DNA of 64,000 nt from Candidatus Gastranaerophilales bacterium (GCA_017475485.1 JAFVFO010000012.1:1-64000); one strand, 5' to 3'; positions 1-9,932 are shown, numbered from the stretch's first letter. Translations and numbers: made by a program. The notes: generated by a model from the sequence alone, not told the origin.

Positions 1-144
1 AAAAATAAAATATTTTATATTTATATATATTTCATCATCTATAATAAAGACAAAATATTTGTGCAAAAGTGTTTAAAACGTTTAATATATATGGTTTTTA
101 GCATGTTTAAAAGTTGTGTAAAATATTAACAATTATTCAACAGG

Positions 145-798
145 CTACATTTTTATTGCTTTAGAAATTGTAATGCAGGTGATGTTACTTACCCCCTCTT
201 TTTTTAACGTATTTATAACTTCTTCTATGGTTGCGCCTGTTGTGATTATATCATCTATTAATAATATTGGCTTATCTTTTATTTTATTGATTATTTTTTT
301 ATTAATTTGATATGCCCCTAATACGTTTTTTCTGCGGTTTTTTGCTTTGTATTGGGGTGTTATATTTTTAACTTTTAAAATAGCGCTTTTGTAAAATTTT
401 AATCCCGAAAGTTTTGAAAACTCTTTTGCTACAAGATACATGTGCTCATAACCGCGCATCCATTTTGTTAAATAAAAACTCCCCGGATAAACTATAATAA
501 AGTCATTATTTAATTTTAATTTTTTAAAATATTCAAATAACAGCTGTGCAAGCACCAAAGAGGCTTGTTTTTTATGGGAAAATTTTAAAAGATGAATAAT
601 GGTTTTAACGGTTGTTGTATAAACACAGGCCGAATAAATCGGAATTGAATTATAAATTTTGTGTGGAAAACCCGATAAGAAATTAACATCTTTTGCACAG
701 TTTTTGCACAATAAATCATCTGTTTTTGCACAGGAGCACACAATACATTTTTTCTTGTAAATTAAATCAAGAATTTTTAATAATAAACCTTTAAACAT
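145..798 (-). CDS. comF: ComF family phosphoribosyltransferase-like protein
   Basis: A 217-residue protein with the ComFC layout. The N-terminal part (about residues 18-36) has a four-cysteine zinc-binding knuckle (CIVC ... CKNC). The C-terminal part carries the PRPP-binding signature ILLIDDIITTGAT near residue 180. In known systems ComF acts at the cytoplasmic face during uptake and handling of single-stranded DNA. Next to the yifB/comM gene this suggests a natural-transformation or DNA-processing role. I chose ATG at 798 rather than the TTG one codon earlier. An extended -10 (TGC-TACAAT) ends 7 bases before this ATG and there is no Shine-Dalgarno sequence, so the mRNA is probably leaderless. 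Family assignment is secure; competence function is inferred. Confidence 0.9.
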   Translation of the reverse strand: MFKGLLLKILDLIYKKKCIVCSCAKTDDLLCKNCAKDVNFLSGFPHKIYNSIPIYSACVYTTTVKTIIHLLKFSHKKQASLVLAQLLFEYFKKLKLNNDFIIVYPGSFYLTKWMRGYEHMYLVAKEFSKLSGLKFYKSAILKVKNITPQYKAKNRRKNVLGAYQINKKIINKIKDKPILLIDDIITTGATIEEVINTLKKEGVSNITCITISKAIKM

Positions 799-805
799 CA
801 AATAA

Positions 806-811
806 ATTGTA
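806..811 (-). promoter_or_regulatory. Extended -10 promoter element for comF
   Basis: On the minus strand TGC-TACAAT is followed by 7 bases and then the comF ATG. No purine-rich ribosome-binding site fits between. Transcription starting about 7 bases after the -10 would begin at the start codon, giving a leaderless mRNA. The -35 region is not convincing, as expected for an extended -10 (TGN) promoter. The promoter sits in the 33-bp gap between comF and yifB, so comF may be transcribed separately. Confidence 0.5.
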
Positions 812-831
812 GCACAAATTAAAAAATGTAT

Positions 832-2346
832 TTAAACACTTCTTAACTGCAGGCTTTGCGCTATATGTTCGATTTTAATATCTTGTGAGCCTTCAATATC
901 GGCTATTGTTCTTGAAATTTTTAAAATTCTGTCATAAGCTCTTGCTGATAAATTAAATTGATTGATTGCATTTTTTAAGAAAACTTTTGTTTTATCATCA
1001 ATTTTGCAATATTTTTTAATTAGTTTTGAAGTGAGTTCCGAATTGGTTAAAATACCGTCATTTTTATAGCGTTCAAGCTGAATTTCACGCGCTTTTACAA
1101 CCCTTTTTCTGATTGCTTCGGAGCTTTCTGATTGTATTGAATTTAATAATTCTTCATCAGATAACCTCTGTACTTTTATTTGAATATCAATTCTATCTAA
1201 TAAAGGGCCCGACAGGCGCGATTTATAACGGTTTATTTGAAACTCAGAACATGTACAATTCTTCTTTGAATCGCCTAAAAATCCGCACGGGCAAGGGTTC
1301 ATTGCGCCTATTAAAATAAAATTTGCAGGATATTGAACACTGATTTGTGCTCTTGAAATAGTTACAATATTATCTTCTAAGGGTTGTCTTAAAACTTCAA
1401 GCGTTGTTCTTGGAAATTCAACCATTTCATCTAAAAATAAAACACCTCTGTGAGCTAAAGTAATTTCCCCCGGTTTCGGGTTAGACCCGCCCCCGATTAT
1501 ACCGACGGAACTTGCAGAGTGGTGCGGAGAGCGAAAAGGCCTTTTTGTAATAAGAGGATGAGTTCTGTCTAATAATCCTGCTATAGAATATATTTTTGTT
1601 AATTCTATACATTCTTGAGCTGTTAAAGGGGGTAAAATAGACATAAATGCTTTAGAAAGCATAGTTTTACCCGACCCCGGCGAACCCGACATTAAAACAT
1701 TATGCCCGCCTGCAGCGGCAATTTCCAGTGCGCGCTTTGCTTGGGTTTGACCTTTAATGTAAGAAAAATCAACATCAAAATTGCAATCTTGATTAATAAA
1801 ATCATTTATATTTCTTTTTAGTTTTTTAAGCTCGCAATTGTTGTTTAAATATTCAACAACCTGAGATAAATTATCTGCACCAAGTGCTTCCACTTCATCT
1901 ATAAAACTTGCTTCTTCAAGGTTTTCAGTCGGAAGAATTAATTTTTCTATACCCATTTTTTTAAGTTCACACATTATTGCAATTATTCCGTTAACCGCCC
2001 TTAAAGAACCATCTAATGATAATTCACCCAAAAAAGCAATTTTTGGGCTGATTTCGCCTTTTACAATTCCTTCTTTGCCTAAAATTCCAATAGCCATAGC
2101 AAGGTCATAGCTCGAGCCTTCTTTTTTTAAATCGGCCGGTGCTAAATTAATTACAACCTTGGTTGAAGGAAAAGAATAGCCTGAATTCTTAATTGCAAGC
2201 CTTAAACGTTCTTTTGCTTCCGATATTGCGGTATCCCCCAAGCCGATAATTGAAACTTGCGGCAGAGAATTAATTGTATCTGTTTCGATATTAATTTCGC
2301 AAACCGATAAACCTGATAATGCCATACTTTTAACAGATACTACCAC
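832..2346 (-). CDS. comM: YifB/ComM family Mg-chelatase-like AAA+ ATPase
   Basis: A 504-residue protein of normal family length. The N-terminal ~170 residues form the Lon-protease-like ChlI fold. The Mg-chelatase AAA+ core has Walker A GSPGSGKTM near residue 220, and Walker B with GVLFLDEM near residue 300. The C-terminal Mg-chelatase helical domain follows. ComM is known in other bacteria as a hexameric helicase that promotes branch migration during integration of transforming DNA. The start is GTG at 2346, directly abutting the stop codon of the upstream TPR gene, with GAGGAAA as ribosome-binding site, so translation is likely coupled. Adjacent comF strengthens a DNA-uptake or recombination role. 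Family call is firm; physiological role is inferred. Confidence 0.93.
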   Translation of the reverse strand: MVVSVKSMALSGLSVCEINIETDTINSLPQVSIIGLGDTAISEAKERLRLAIKNSGYSFPSTKVVINLAPADLKKEGSSYDLAMAIGILGKEGIVKGEISPKIAFLGELSLDGSLRAVNGIIAIMCELKKMGIEKLILPTENLEEASFIDEVEALGADNLSQVVEYLNNNCELKKLKRNINDFINQDCNFDVDFSYIKGQTQAKRALEIAAAGGHNVLMSGSPGSGKTMLSKAFMSILPPLTAQECIELTKIYSIAGLLDRTHPLITKRPFRSPHHSASSVGIIGGGSNPKPGEITLAHRGVLFLDEMVEFPRTTLEVLRQPLEDNIVTISRAQISVQYPANFILIGAMNPCPCGFLGDSKKNCTCSEFQINRYKSRLSGPLLDRIDIQIKVQRLSDEELLNSIQSESSEAIRKRVVKAREIQLERYKNDGILTNSELTSKLIKKYCKIDDKTKVFLKNAINQFNLSARAYDRILKISRTIADIEGSQDIKIEHIAQSLQLRSV

Positions 2347-3963
2347 TTATATTTCCTCGCTTTTATTAGGGATTAATTTTAACAGTTTAACATTAGCTAT
2401 TTCAAAACTCGGATTTAAGTCAAGCGATGTTTTGTAAAACTGAATTGCGTCTTGTTTTTTATTTTCTGCCTGATTATATAAACCTAAAAGATAGTAATAG
2501 TAATAATTTTTTTCTAACGTAAAAGAAGCCGTCTTAATTAATCCTTTTGCATTTTTAAAATTTTTATTTTCTAAATCAAGAGCAATCATTTCACCAAGTG
2601 CATTTTTATACATTGGATTAACACTTAAGGATTTTTTTAAAAATTCTTCCTTTAAAACAGAATTTTTTTGAGCTATAGAAATTGCACAATTGTAATAACT
2701 GAAATGATTTTGCGGTAATTTATCAAGTTTTTGTGTTGTGCGTATAATATCTTTTGGGTTTTTAGCATAGCCTCTTTGGGCTAATTCTAATTTTATTAAA
2801 ATTTCGCTATTTAATTTATCAAGTTTTAAGGCATTTTTATACATTTTAATTGAGCCTTTATAATCTTTATGAATATAGCGGATATCGCCAAGCCCTATTA
2901 ACGTATCAAGATTATTTTTTTCAATTCTGTATGCGTTAATAAAATAAGCATTTGCGCGTTCTATATTACCGGAAGCAAGCTCTGCTTTTGCATAAAGGGC
3001 GATTATTTTATCGTTATTTTTATCAAAATTTAAAATAGAAAGACAATCTTTTTTTGTTTTTTCATAATTGCCTTCTAAATATGTTTTATAAACAAGAGCA
3101 TATTTTTTTTCTTTATCGTTTTTGCCGTTTTGCGCAATAATTAATTGTTTTTTTGATTGAATGGTATCTTTAAAATCAATAATTTTTTGATTTTTTTCTA
3201 ATTTTTTAATAATGTCGAGTGCGTCTTGATATTTTTTAGAAGCAAATAAAATATCGGATTTTAAAAGTTTATAGTTAATATTTTCATTATTTAAGGAAAT
3301 AGCTTTATTAATCGCATTTTGTGCTTTATGGTAATCTTTTTGTTCAAAATAGCTTTGAGATAATAAATAATTATAGTAATCATTTTTTTGATATTGTTCT
3401 TTTTTGGATAATAATTCAAGATTCGCTTCATGAGCTGAATTATCAAAAAATATGCTGGAATAAATCTTTGCAAAAAAGATTTCATCATCATAAGAAAGCT
3501 GACTTTTCGGTTTATAGCTTGTTTCTAAGTCGTTAATATTATCAAAATATTGATTTTTATAGATAATTTTATCTTCTGATTTATGAGCAAGCGAGAAAAA
3601 ACCTATTTTATATAGAATTTGCGATAAATTTAAAAGCATTATGTCGCTATCTAACTTATCAATAAGATTAGAATATTCCATATAAGCACTTGTCGCGTTG
3701 CCTTGATTGAATTTTGAAGTAATTGAGATAAATTCTTGTCTGTAATTTTCTTTATCTTCCTTAATTTCGGTTTTATTTTCTTCATTATTTAAAAAACTAT
3801 CAACAATATTTGCCAAATTAAAATAATCGGCATTAAAAGTTTTCTGCGTTTCATTTCTTATTTCAAGTGTTTTTTTAGGCTCAAGCAAATTACCCGAACA
3901 AAAAGAAACCAAGGCAGGCATAAATAAAAAAGATATTATAATTCTTTTTAATTTCAGTTTAAT
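2347..3963 (-). CDS. Secreted TPR-repeat protein
   Basis: Tetratricopeptide repeats run through much of the protein, for example around the motifs YNYLLSQSYFEQKDYHKAQN and YAKAELASGNIERANAYFI. TPR arrays bind protein partners; no enzymatic domain is visible. The first conventional start is ATG at 3921, but that lies inside a hydrophobic stretch and has no ribosome-binding site. Reading upstream in frame gives a basic n-region (KLKLKR) and a hydrophobic core before any stop. A GAGGG site sits 7 bases before an ATT codon at 3963; CTG at 3957 is an alternative. I therefore extend the gene to 3963 (538 aa), which completes a signal peptide. It lies 17 bases after the HD-GYP gene and abuts yifB, so it is part of a minus-strand operon. 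Specific function unknown. Confidence 0.75.
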   Translation of the reverse strand: MKLKLKRIIISFLFMPALVSFCSGNLLEPKKTLEIRNETQKTFNADYFNLANIVDSFLNNEENKTEIKEDKENYRQEFISITSKFNQGNATSAYMEYSNLIDKLDSDIMLLNLSQILYKIGFFSLAHKSEDKIIYKNQYFDNINDLETSYKPKSQLSYDDEIFFAKIYSSIFFDNSAHEANLELLSKKEQYQKNDYYNYLLSQSYFEQKDYHKAQNAINKAISLNNENINYKLLKSDILFASKKYQDALDIIKKLEKNQKIIDFKDTIQSKKQLIIAQNGKNDKEKKYALVYKTYLEGNYEKTKKDCLSILNFDKNNDKIIALYAKAELASGNIERANAYFINAYRIEKNNLDTLIGLGDIRYIHKDYKGSIKMYKNALKLDKLNSEILIKLELAQRGYAKNPKDIIRTTQKLDKLPQNHFSYYNCAISIAQKNSVLKEEFLKKSLSVNPMYKNALGEMIALDLENKNFKNAKGLIKTASFTLEKNYYYYYLLGLYNQAENKKQDAIQFYKTSLDLNPSFEIANVKLLKLIPNKSEEI

Positions 3964-3980
3964 TTTTAAACCCTCGTATC

Positions 3981-5720
3981 TTAATTATAGTACTTGTTAA
4001 ATATTTCAACAAGTTTTCTCTGGTGAGGTGTATGAATATTCTCCTCATTAGTTAGAATAGCATATAAATCTTTCAAATTAAACTCTTTCAGAATAATTTC
4101 ATCAAATTCAGGGATATTTGAAAAATCATTCACAATAACTTTTAAAATGTCATATACCGCCAAATTCATAAATGTATTAACCAAATTAGCGTCAAAATGA
4201 GTATTTTTACCGTCAAGGATGATTTTTAAGGCATCTTCGATTTTCATTTTATTACGATAATGCCTTTTACTTGTTATGGCGTCAAATACATCACAAATAG
4301 CTAAAATTCTTCCGCCCAAAGGTATTTCTTCACCTTTTAAACCTTTAAAATAGCCCGAACCGTCAAATTTTTCATGGTGCGAAGAAGCAATTTCCGTTAC
4401 ATCTTTAAAATTCTTTGAAATATAAACATTTTTTAAAATATTATGCGTGAATTTAACATGTTCTTTAATATGTTCATATTCTTCAGGGGTTAATTTACCT
4501 TCTTTTTGCAAGACGGAATCTTTAATACCGATTTTACCTATATCATGCAAAAGAGAGGCATTTTTAATAACTTCTTTTTCATTATTTGATAATTTTAATT
4601 TATCGCAAATTAATTCAACATAAGCCGTAACTCTTTTTGAATGACCCGCTGTTATTTTATCGCGAGCATCTATTGAAGCGGCTAAAGTATTAATAAAACT
4701 TGAAAAGAGCATTTTTTGTTCTTCTATAAGTTTTTGCTGTTTATTAAATAAATTAGCGTTTTCAATTGCAATACCGGCAGAAGAACCTATTGCAATTAAT
4801 AAATCTTCGTCTTTTTGGGTAAAATCGCCTTCTAATTTATTTAATACCTGAAATACTCCGACAATTTGATGAGATAGGTTTCTTATCGGCATACAGAGAA
4901 TATTTCTTGTTTTATAACCTGTTTGAAGGTCAATTTCTTTATTAAAATATTCGCTTTCATAAGCATTTTTAATATTGATTGTTTCGCCCGACATTGCAAC
5001 ATGGCCTGCCAAGCCCTTTGAAATAGGAAAACGAATTTCCTGCATTTCAAGCCCGAGTGCAACTTTAGACCATAATTCCTGTGTTTCATCATCAAGCAAA
5101 AATACGGTACATCTATCCGCCTGAAGTGCTTGCTGAATTTGCTGAGCAATCATAGTCAGTAAAGAATCAATATTTGTTTCTATTGCAATTGTTCTTCCGA
5201 CCTGTAAAAGTGCTAATAAGGCGTCATCTTTAATTTCATTCGGGATGAAAGAAGGCGGAGCGGGGTTAATGATTTTTTGCTGGTTTTCAAGCTCTATTTT
5301 TTGTTTATATTTTAAAATAGCTTCGTCAATCCCTTTGATGTCGGAAGTTTTGATATATAAAGAGGCTTTTATATAATTAAGCGCGGTTTCAATATTTTTT
5401 TCATAATATTCAATTAAACTTGAACAAAAAAGGTTAATTTTTTGTGCGCCTAAAGAACAGGATGAATTTGCAAGATATTTTGCGTCATTTAAAAGGCCTA
5501 AAGTAAGATAATATCTTGCACCCTGCCTATAATTATTAATTGCAAGGTAAGACATTGCAATAGATACCAAATCAAATTGTTTAAGTGCAATCGCAGATTT
5601 ATGAACAGTTTCCAGTATTTGTGAATTAAGAAGTTTATCTTCGCAAATATGACTGAAAAACGAGTTAATGAGGAACTCCTTAATTTCTTTTTGATTTGTT
5701 TTAATTAAAGCCTTGGTCAT
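3981..5720 (-). CDS. GAF domain / HD-GYP-type c-di-GMP phosphodiesterase
   Basis: A 579-residue cytoplasmic protein. Residues ~1-150 are helical and possibly TPR-like. A GAF sensor domain follows (~180-335) with the typical DDETQELWSKVA and GLAGHVA segments. The C-terminal HD-GYP-type domain has HDIGKIGI near residue 392, HHEKFDGSGY near 447 and GGRILAICDVFDAI. HD-GYP proteins hydrolyse cyclic di-GMP. The GYP tripeptide reads GYF here; the metal-binding HD and HH residues are intact, so activity remains plausible. ATG at 5720 has an AAGGA site 7 bases upstream. It is transcribed divergently from a TPR/GGDEF operon, which places synthesis and degradation of a cyclic dinucleotide in one locus. 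Confidence 0.88.
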   Translation of the reverse strand: MTKALIKTNQKEIKEFLINSFFSHICEDKLLNSQILETVHKSAIALKQFDLVSIAMSYLAINNYRQGARYYLTLGLLNDAKYLANSSCSLGAQKINLFCSSLIEYYEKNIETALNYIKASLYIKTSDIKGIDEAILKYKQKIELENQQKIINPAPPSFIPNEIKDDALLALLQVGRTIAIETNIDSLLTMIAQQIQQALQADRCTVFLLDDETQELWSKVALGLEMQEIRFPISKGLAGHVAMSGETINIKNAYESEYFNKEIDLQTGYKTRNILCMPIRNLSHQIVGVFQVLNKLEGDFTQKDEDLLIAIGSSAGIAIENANLFNKQQKLIEEQKMLFSSFINTLAASIDARDKITAGHSKRVTAYVELICDKLKLSNNEKEVIKNASLLHDIGKIGIKDSVLQKEGKLTPEEYEHIKEHVKFTHNILKNVYISKNFKDVTEIASSHHEKFDGSGYFKGLKGEEIPLGGRILAICDVFDAITSKRHYRNKMKIEDALKIILDGKNTHFDANLVNTFMNLAVYDILKVIVNDFSNIPEFDEIILKEFNLKDLYAILTNEENIHTPHQRKLVEIFNKYYN

Positions 5721-5859
5721 ACTCTATCCTTAGTTATTATTTTAAGGTTATTTAGGGTCATTGTCAATTTTTTGTCGATTTCCTTCAAATGGATGATTTA
5801 ATCTCAAAATATATATCGCATAATTTTGATGTAAAGAATAGATTTCCCCAAAGAATATT

Positions 5860-7479
5860 ATGACTAACGCGCAAAAAACACTGGATAAGGCAGTTGCTGC
5901 TCACCAAAGGTATTTGTTGAAATCAACAAATGAAGACTTATCGGAAGCTATCAACTGTTACATAGAAACAATAAAAGAAGACCCCAAGGCAACAAGTGCC
6001 TACTATCGTTTGGCTACCTTGCTGCATAAAGACGGGCAAATCGGAGTTCAAAGTGCAATTGAACAGTGCAGAAAAGCTGTCAATTTGAGCCCGAAAGACG
6101 CTAATGCCCACATGTATTTAGGGTATTTTCTTTCGTTAAATCAAAGTTTTGATGAAGCACGCGAAGAATTTCAGCAAGCACTAAAATTGAACCCGGCAAA
6201 ATCCCGCACAAGAATAGTTCTTGCGCTTACAATGCTTGAAAAAATTAAAAATAATCGCACCAAAAAAACCATTACCGATTTTACAAATGCAATTTATTAC
6301 GGATTAACAGGTACTGTAATGAGCCTGTTTGATACATCTTGCATTAAAATGGTTTATCAAAATTTAAAAGATGATTTAAACTTTGCAAAATATAAAACCG
6401 TAGGCGGATTTTTAGAAAAAATACATTCCGATAAAAAAGCATACAATACTTATTTATCTGTTGTTGATAATTCTAAAAAATCAATTTCCGTATATGAGCG
6501 CATGGCGCGTATTGCAATTAAGAAAAATCGCCACGATATTGCTTTTGACTGCTTAAATAATGTTGTAATTTTATCAAATAATGACCCTATGAAGGTTGTA
6601 AATGCTATTGAATATGTTGAGCAGTATCAAAGTGATAAAACAGATACCTTAATTAATTACTATACAATTTTAGCAAATCATTACCCTGAATTATCAAAAT
6701 GCTATTACGAATTAGGGCATTTATATCTTAAAAAAGATGAAAAAATAAATGCACTGTCAGCGTTTAAACTTGCCCTAAAATATGAAGATAATAACCCTTA
6801 TTATCAAAATTCCTTGGCTTATGCTTATGTTCAATTGGAACAATATGACGCGGCTATTGAATTATACAAAAAAGCATTGGAACAAAATCCTAATGACGAA
6901 TGGTCTGCTGTTGTGGCACAAGCCTTAGCAACTATTTATCATCAGGTTAAAGGTAATTCGGAAGCTGCAATTTCTATGCTTGAAAACAGCTTACTGTTAA
7001 CAAAAAACAAAGCTCAAATTTATGAAGCAATTGCAGATATTTATTATGATATAGAAAATCTTGATTTAGCTGTAGAATATTACAATAATGCGCTTGAACA
7101 AGATAGTGAAAATCCGAAAATATACTCCCGTCTTGCTATGGCTTATTGGGAAAAAGATGAAATTGAAAAATCAATTGTTTATTATTCAAGAGCTCTTGAA
7201 TTAGACCCCGGATATGAAATAGCGTATAATAATTTAGGTGTAGTATTCCTTGACGGTTTAGGGGATGCTAAACGCGCAATTGATTATTTCAAAAATGCAA
7301 TTGAATTAAATCCTAATTATGTTCTTGCGCATTTTAATTTAGCAAGAAGCCATGAAGTATTAGGTGAAAAAATTGCTGCTGCTAAACAATATCAAAAATC
7401 ATTAAATTTAAATAAGCAAACTCAGGAATTTGATAGTAAAATAATAGAAGAAAGATTATACAAACTATTTGAAACCTAA
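5860..7479 (+). CDS. TPR-repeat protein
   Basis: A 539-residue soluble protein made largely of tetratricopeptide repeats. Clear units include DANAHMYLGYFLSLNQSFDE, NPYYQNSLAYAYVQLEQYDA and YEIAYNNLGVVFLDGLGDA. There is no signal peptide or enzymatic domain. It is probably a scaffold. It starts a plus-strand run with a second TPR gene 11 bp downstream and a diguanylate cyclase after that, so a role in a c-di-GMP-linked complex is a reasonable inference. The ATG at 5860 follows a weak AAAG site. The exact number of repeats needs a profile search. Confidence 0.85.
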   Translation: MTNAQKTLDKAVAAHQRYLLKSTNEDLSEAINCYIETIKEDPKATSAYYRLATLLHKDGQIGVQSAIEQCRKAVNLSPKDANAHMYLGYFLSLNQSFDEAREEFQQALKLNPAKSRTRIVLALTMLEKIKNNRTKKTITDFTNAIYYGLTGTVMSLFDTSCIKMVYQNLKDDLNFAKYKTVGGFLEKIHSDKKAYNTYLSVVDNSKKSISVYERMARIAIKKNRHDIAFDCLNNVVILSNNDPMKVVNAIEYVEQYQSDKTDTLINYYTILANHYPELSKCYYELGHLYLKKDEKINALSAFKLALKYEDNNPYYQNSLAYAYVQLEQYDAAIELYKKALEQNPNDEWSAVVAQALATIYHQVKGNSEAAISMLENSLLLTKNKAQIYEAIADIYYDIENLDLAVEYYNNALEQDSENPKIYSRLAMAYWEKDEIEKSIVYYSRALELDPGYEIAYNNLGVVFLDGLGDAKRAIDYFKNAIELNPNYVLAHFNLARSHEVLGEKIAAAKQYQKSLNLNKQTQEFDSKIIEERLYKLFET

Positions 7480-7490
7480 TAACATCACCA

Positions 7491-8549
7491 ATGAGAAAAC
7501 TTAAAAAAATCTTCCAATCAACTTTTATGCGTGTGGTAAGTATTGTACTTATCATATCGTTTTGCATGAGCGGATTTTTCTTTTATGATTCATACAAAAG
7601 GCAAGGTGATAAATTAAAAGGATATTACTGGGTTTACAAAGGGGATAAGGCTCTTAAAAAAGAAAAGTTGCAAGAAGCTATCTATTGCTACGAAAAAGGT
7701 GTAAAATATCATCCGACACATTATAAGGCATTGTATAACCTCGGAAATATTTATGTCGTTTATGAAGATTATTATTCTGCACTGAAAAATTATGAAAAAG
7801 CCCTTAATATTAAACCCGATTATGAAAGAGCAAGAATTGATTATGCTTTAATTTTATCACAGGTATATAGGGTGGATGATGCAATCGAGCAATATAAAAA
7901 GGTTCTGGAATATCAGCCTAAATTCATTAAAATCCCTTTTTTGATAGACAGCAAAAAATCTTATTTTCATAATCGCGGAGTTGCCTATTATAACATGGGG
8001 CTTGCATACAGAACAAAATCATTACTTGCAGGTATAAATAAGCAAACGAACAGAGAATTATTAAACCAAGCCGCAAAAAACTATGAAGAAGCCTCTGAAA
8101 TTTTGCAATCATATAATGCTAATTATAATTTAGGATTAATATATCAACTGCTTAAAAATAATCATCAGGCGGCATTTCACTATTGCAAAGCAATAGAATT
8201 ATCTCCCATGGAATATGAAGCGCACTTTAATTATGCGGTATTATTGAATGATATGAAAGAATACCAAGGCGCGCAGGAAGAATTTCAAAAAGCCGGTCTG
8301 GTGCTTGATTCTAAGGGTGAAGCAAACAAGACAAAATATATTTATGACATTTTAAATGATGTTAATCAAAAAGCGGTTTTACATCCCGATAAAGAAGAAA
8401 GCACTGCGCCTGAGCAGGTTTTTGAATACAAAAGCGGAAAACTTATTACGGATACAAAACCTAAAAAGAAAAAAGAAGATGAATTATTAAAGTTCTATGC
8501 TCGTTGTGCAAAATATGAAACATACTATAAGGCAGGAAAAAATGGATAA
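7491..8549 (+). CDS. Membrane-anchored TPR protein
   Basis: A 352-residue protein with a basic N-terminus followed by one hydrophobic segment (~residues 14-30, VVSIVLIISFCMSGFFF), then TPR repeats. Recognisable units are YKALYNLGNIYVVYEDYYSA and YNANYNLGLIYQLLKNNHQA. The topology suggests an inner-membrane anchor with the TPR part outside the cytoplasm. The C-terminus is lysine-rich. The gene follows the first TPR gene by 11 bp and its last 8 bases overlap the start of the diguanylate cyclase gene, so the three are probably one operon. Function beyond protein-protein interaction is unknown. Confidence 0.83.
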   Translation: MRKLKKIFQSTFMRVVSIVLIISFCMSGFFFYDSYKRQGDKLKGYYWVYKGDKALKKEKLQEAIYCYEKGVKYHPTHYKALYNLGNIYVVYEDYYSALKNYEKALNIKPDYERARIDYALILSQVYRVDDAIEQYKKVLEYQPKFIKIPFLIDSKKSYFHNRGVAYYNMGLAYRTKSLLAGINKQTNRELLNQAAKNYEEASEILQSYNANYNLGLIYQLLKNNHQAAFHYCKAIELSPMEYEAHFNYAVLLNDMKEYQGAQEEFQKAGLVLDSKGEANKTKYIYDILNDVNQKAVLHPDKEESTAPEQVFEYKSGKLITDTKPKKKKEDELLKFYARCAKYETYYKAGKNG

Positions 8550-9930
8550 TATTTTATACAATTTTATATATTCTTTGATTAAATCCTATGAAGATTCTCA
8601 AAATAGAGTTGAACTCATTGAAGGCTTTTCCAGAGCATTGTCTTTGTTTTTTCCTATGTGTAATGTAAGCATTTATTTAATGGATGAATTTTCATACTGT
8701 TTAAAGGATTTTACAAAGCCTTGGGAGAATTTGGCACTAGATGAAAAAAATTCAGAAATTAAAAAATATTTTGATAATTTTTTAGTTAAAAAATCAAACT
8801 ATGAAATATTCGGAAATTATATTTATTTTCCTATAGTGCAAAGGAATAAAACCCTTGGTATAGTAGAAGTTAAATCATCAAAACTTATTGATAAAGATAA
8901 TGATTTTATCAGTATTCTGCCCCTTATAACAGCGCAAGTTTCAATGATAATTTCAACCCTTAAAAATAAGGAGCAAATTAAACTTACTTCTAAATTTCAT
9001 CAAACTCTAAAAAATATTGCCCAAATTACCCAAACCCAATATGAGCTTGATTATATTCTTCCTATTATGGGAGAAATGATTGACGGATTTGTATCTGAGC
9101 ATTTGATTTATATTTTTATAAAAAATAAGAATAAAAAGGAATATAAGTTAATTTGGCCAAACAAATGTTCCGATAGCAAGATTTATGAATATTTAGAAAG
9201 AATTACTCCGAAATCGGATACTATAATAGAACGTGACGGAAAAATGGGAATTTTTCCGCTTATAATTGATTCAAAGCCTTATGGTGCAATTGTTGCATAT
9301 AATCATTTTGATAAAATTACAACACGAGAAATAGAATACTTAGAAGAAATTAAAGCGCAGGCGCAATCTACCCTGACGCGCGCAAAATCATATATTGAAG
9401 TATTGGAACATGCAACACTCGATGCTTTAACAGGATATAACAATCGTCATCAATTTGAAAAAAGGCTAAAAGAAACAACAAATACCGCAAAAAGACAGAA
9501 TTCTCCCTTGTGCTGTATTATGTCGGATATTGATTTCTTTAAAAAGGTTAATGATACTTACGGACATGCCGTTGGCGATTGTGTATTAAAAACGGTTGCA
9601 AAAACTATTAAAAAAGAACTGCGCGCAGAAGACATACCTTCAAGATATGGCGGAGAAGAATTTATATTTTTACTTCCGAATACGAAAATTGACGAAGCAC
9701 GGATTGTAGCGCAAAGGTTAAGGCTGGCGGTTGAAAATAAAAAAATTAATATTGAAGAATATAAAATTGAAGGAACAAAAGAAATATCAGTTACTATTTC
9801 GATAGGGGTTTGCGAATTTAATAAAATAAAAGATAAAGAGCCCCAAATGCTTTATGAGCATGCAGACAGCGCCCTATATGAAGCTAAAGAATCAGGCAGA
9901 AACAGAGTTGTAATCTATAAAGATATATAG
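8542..9930 (+). CDS. Diguanylate cyclase with GAF-like sensor region
   Basis: The GGDEF domain occupies the C-terminal ~170 residues. The active-site motif is GGEEF at residues 370-374, and an inhibitory I-site RAED lies exactly five residues before it. Both are the family's functional signatures, so c-di-GMP synthesis with product inhibition is expected. The first ~300 residues look like one or two GAF-type modules without transmembrane segments. I chose ATG at 8542 (462 aa), which overlaps the preceding gene in ATGGATAA and follows AAGGCAGG. An in-frame upstream ATG at 8497 would need a 53-base overlap. It opposes the HD-GYP protein of the divergent operon. The GAF ligand is unknown. Confidence 0.9.
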   Translation: MDNILYNFIYSLIKSYEDSQNRVELIEGFSRALSLFFPMCNVSIYLMDEFSYCLKDFTKPWENLALDEKNSEIKKYFDNFLVKKSNYEIFGNYIYFPIVQRNKTLGIVEVKSSKLIDKDNDFISILPLITAQVSMIISTLKNKEQIKLTSKFHQTLKNIAQITQTQYELDYILPIMGEMIDGFVSEHLIYIFIKNKNKKEYKLIWPNKCSDSKIYEYLERITPKSDTIIERDGKMGIFPLIIDSKPYGAIVAYNHFDKITTREIEYLEEIKAQAQSTLTRAKSYIEVLEHATLDALTGYNNRHQFEKRLKETTNTAKRQNSPLCCIMSDIDFFKKVNDTYGHAVGDCVLKTVAKTIKKELRAEDIPSRYGGEEFIFLLPNTKIDEARIVAQRLRLAVENKKINIEEYKIEGTKEISVTISIGVCEFNKIKDKEPQMLYEHADSALYEAKESGRNRVVIYKDI

Positions 9931-9932
9931 CT

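Noticed and set aside
1..144. Partial gene at the left edge
   Set aside because: The bases are extremely AT-rich with stops in all frames examined and no recognisable peptide.
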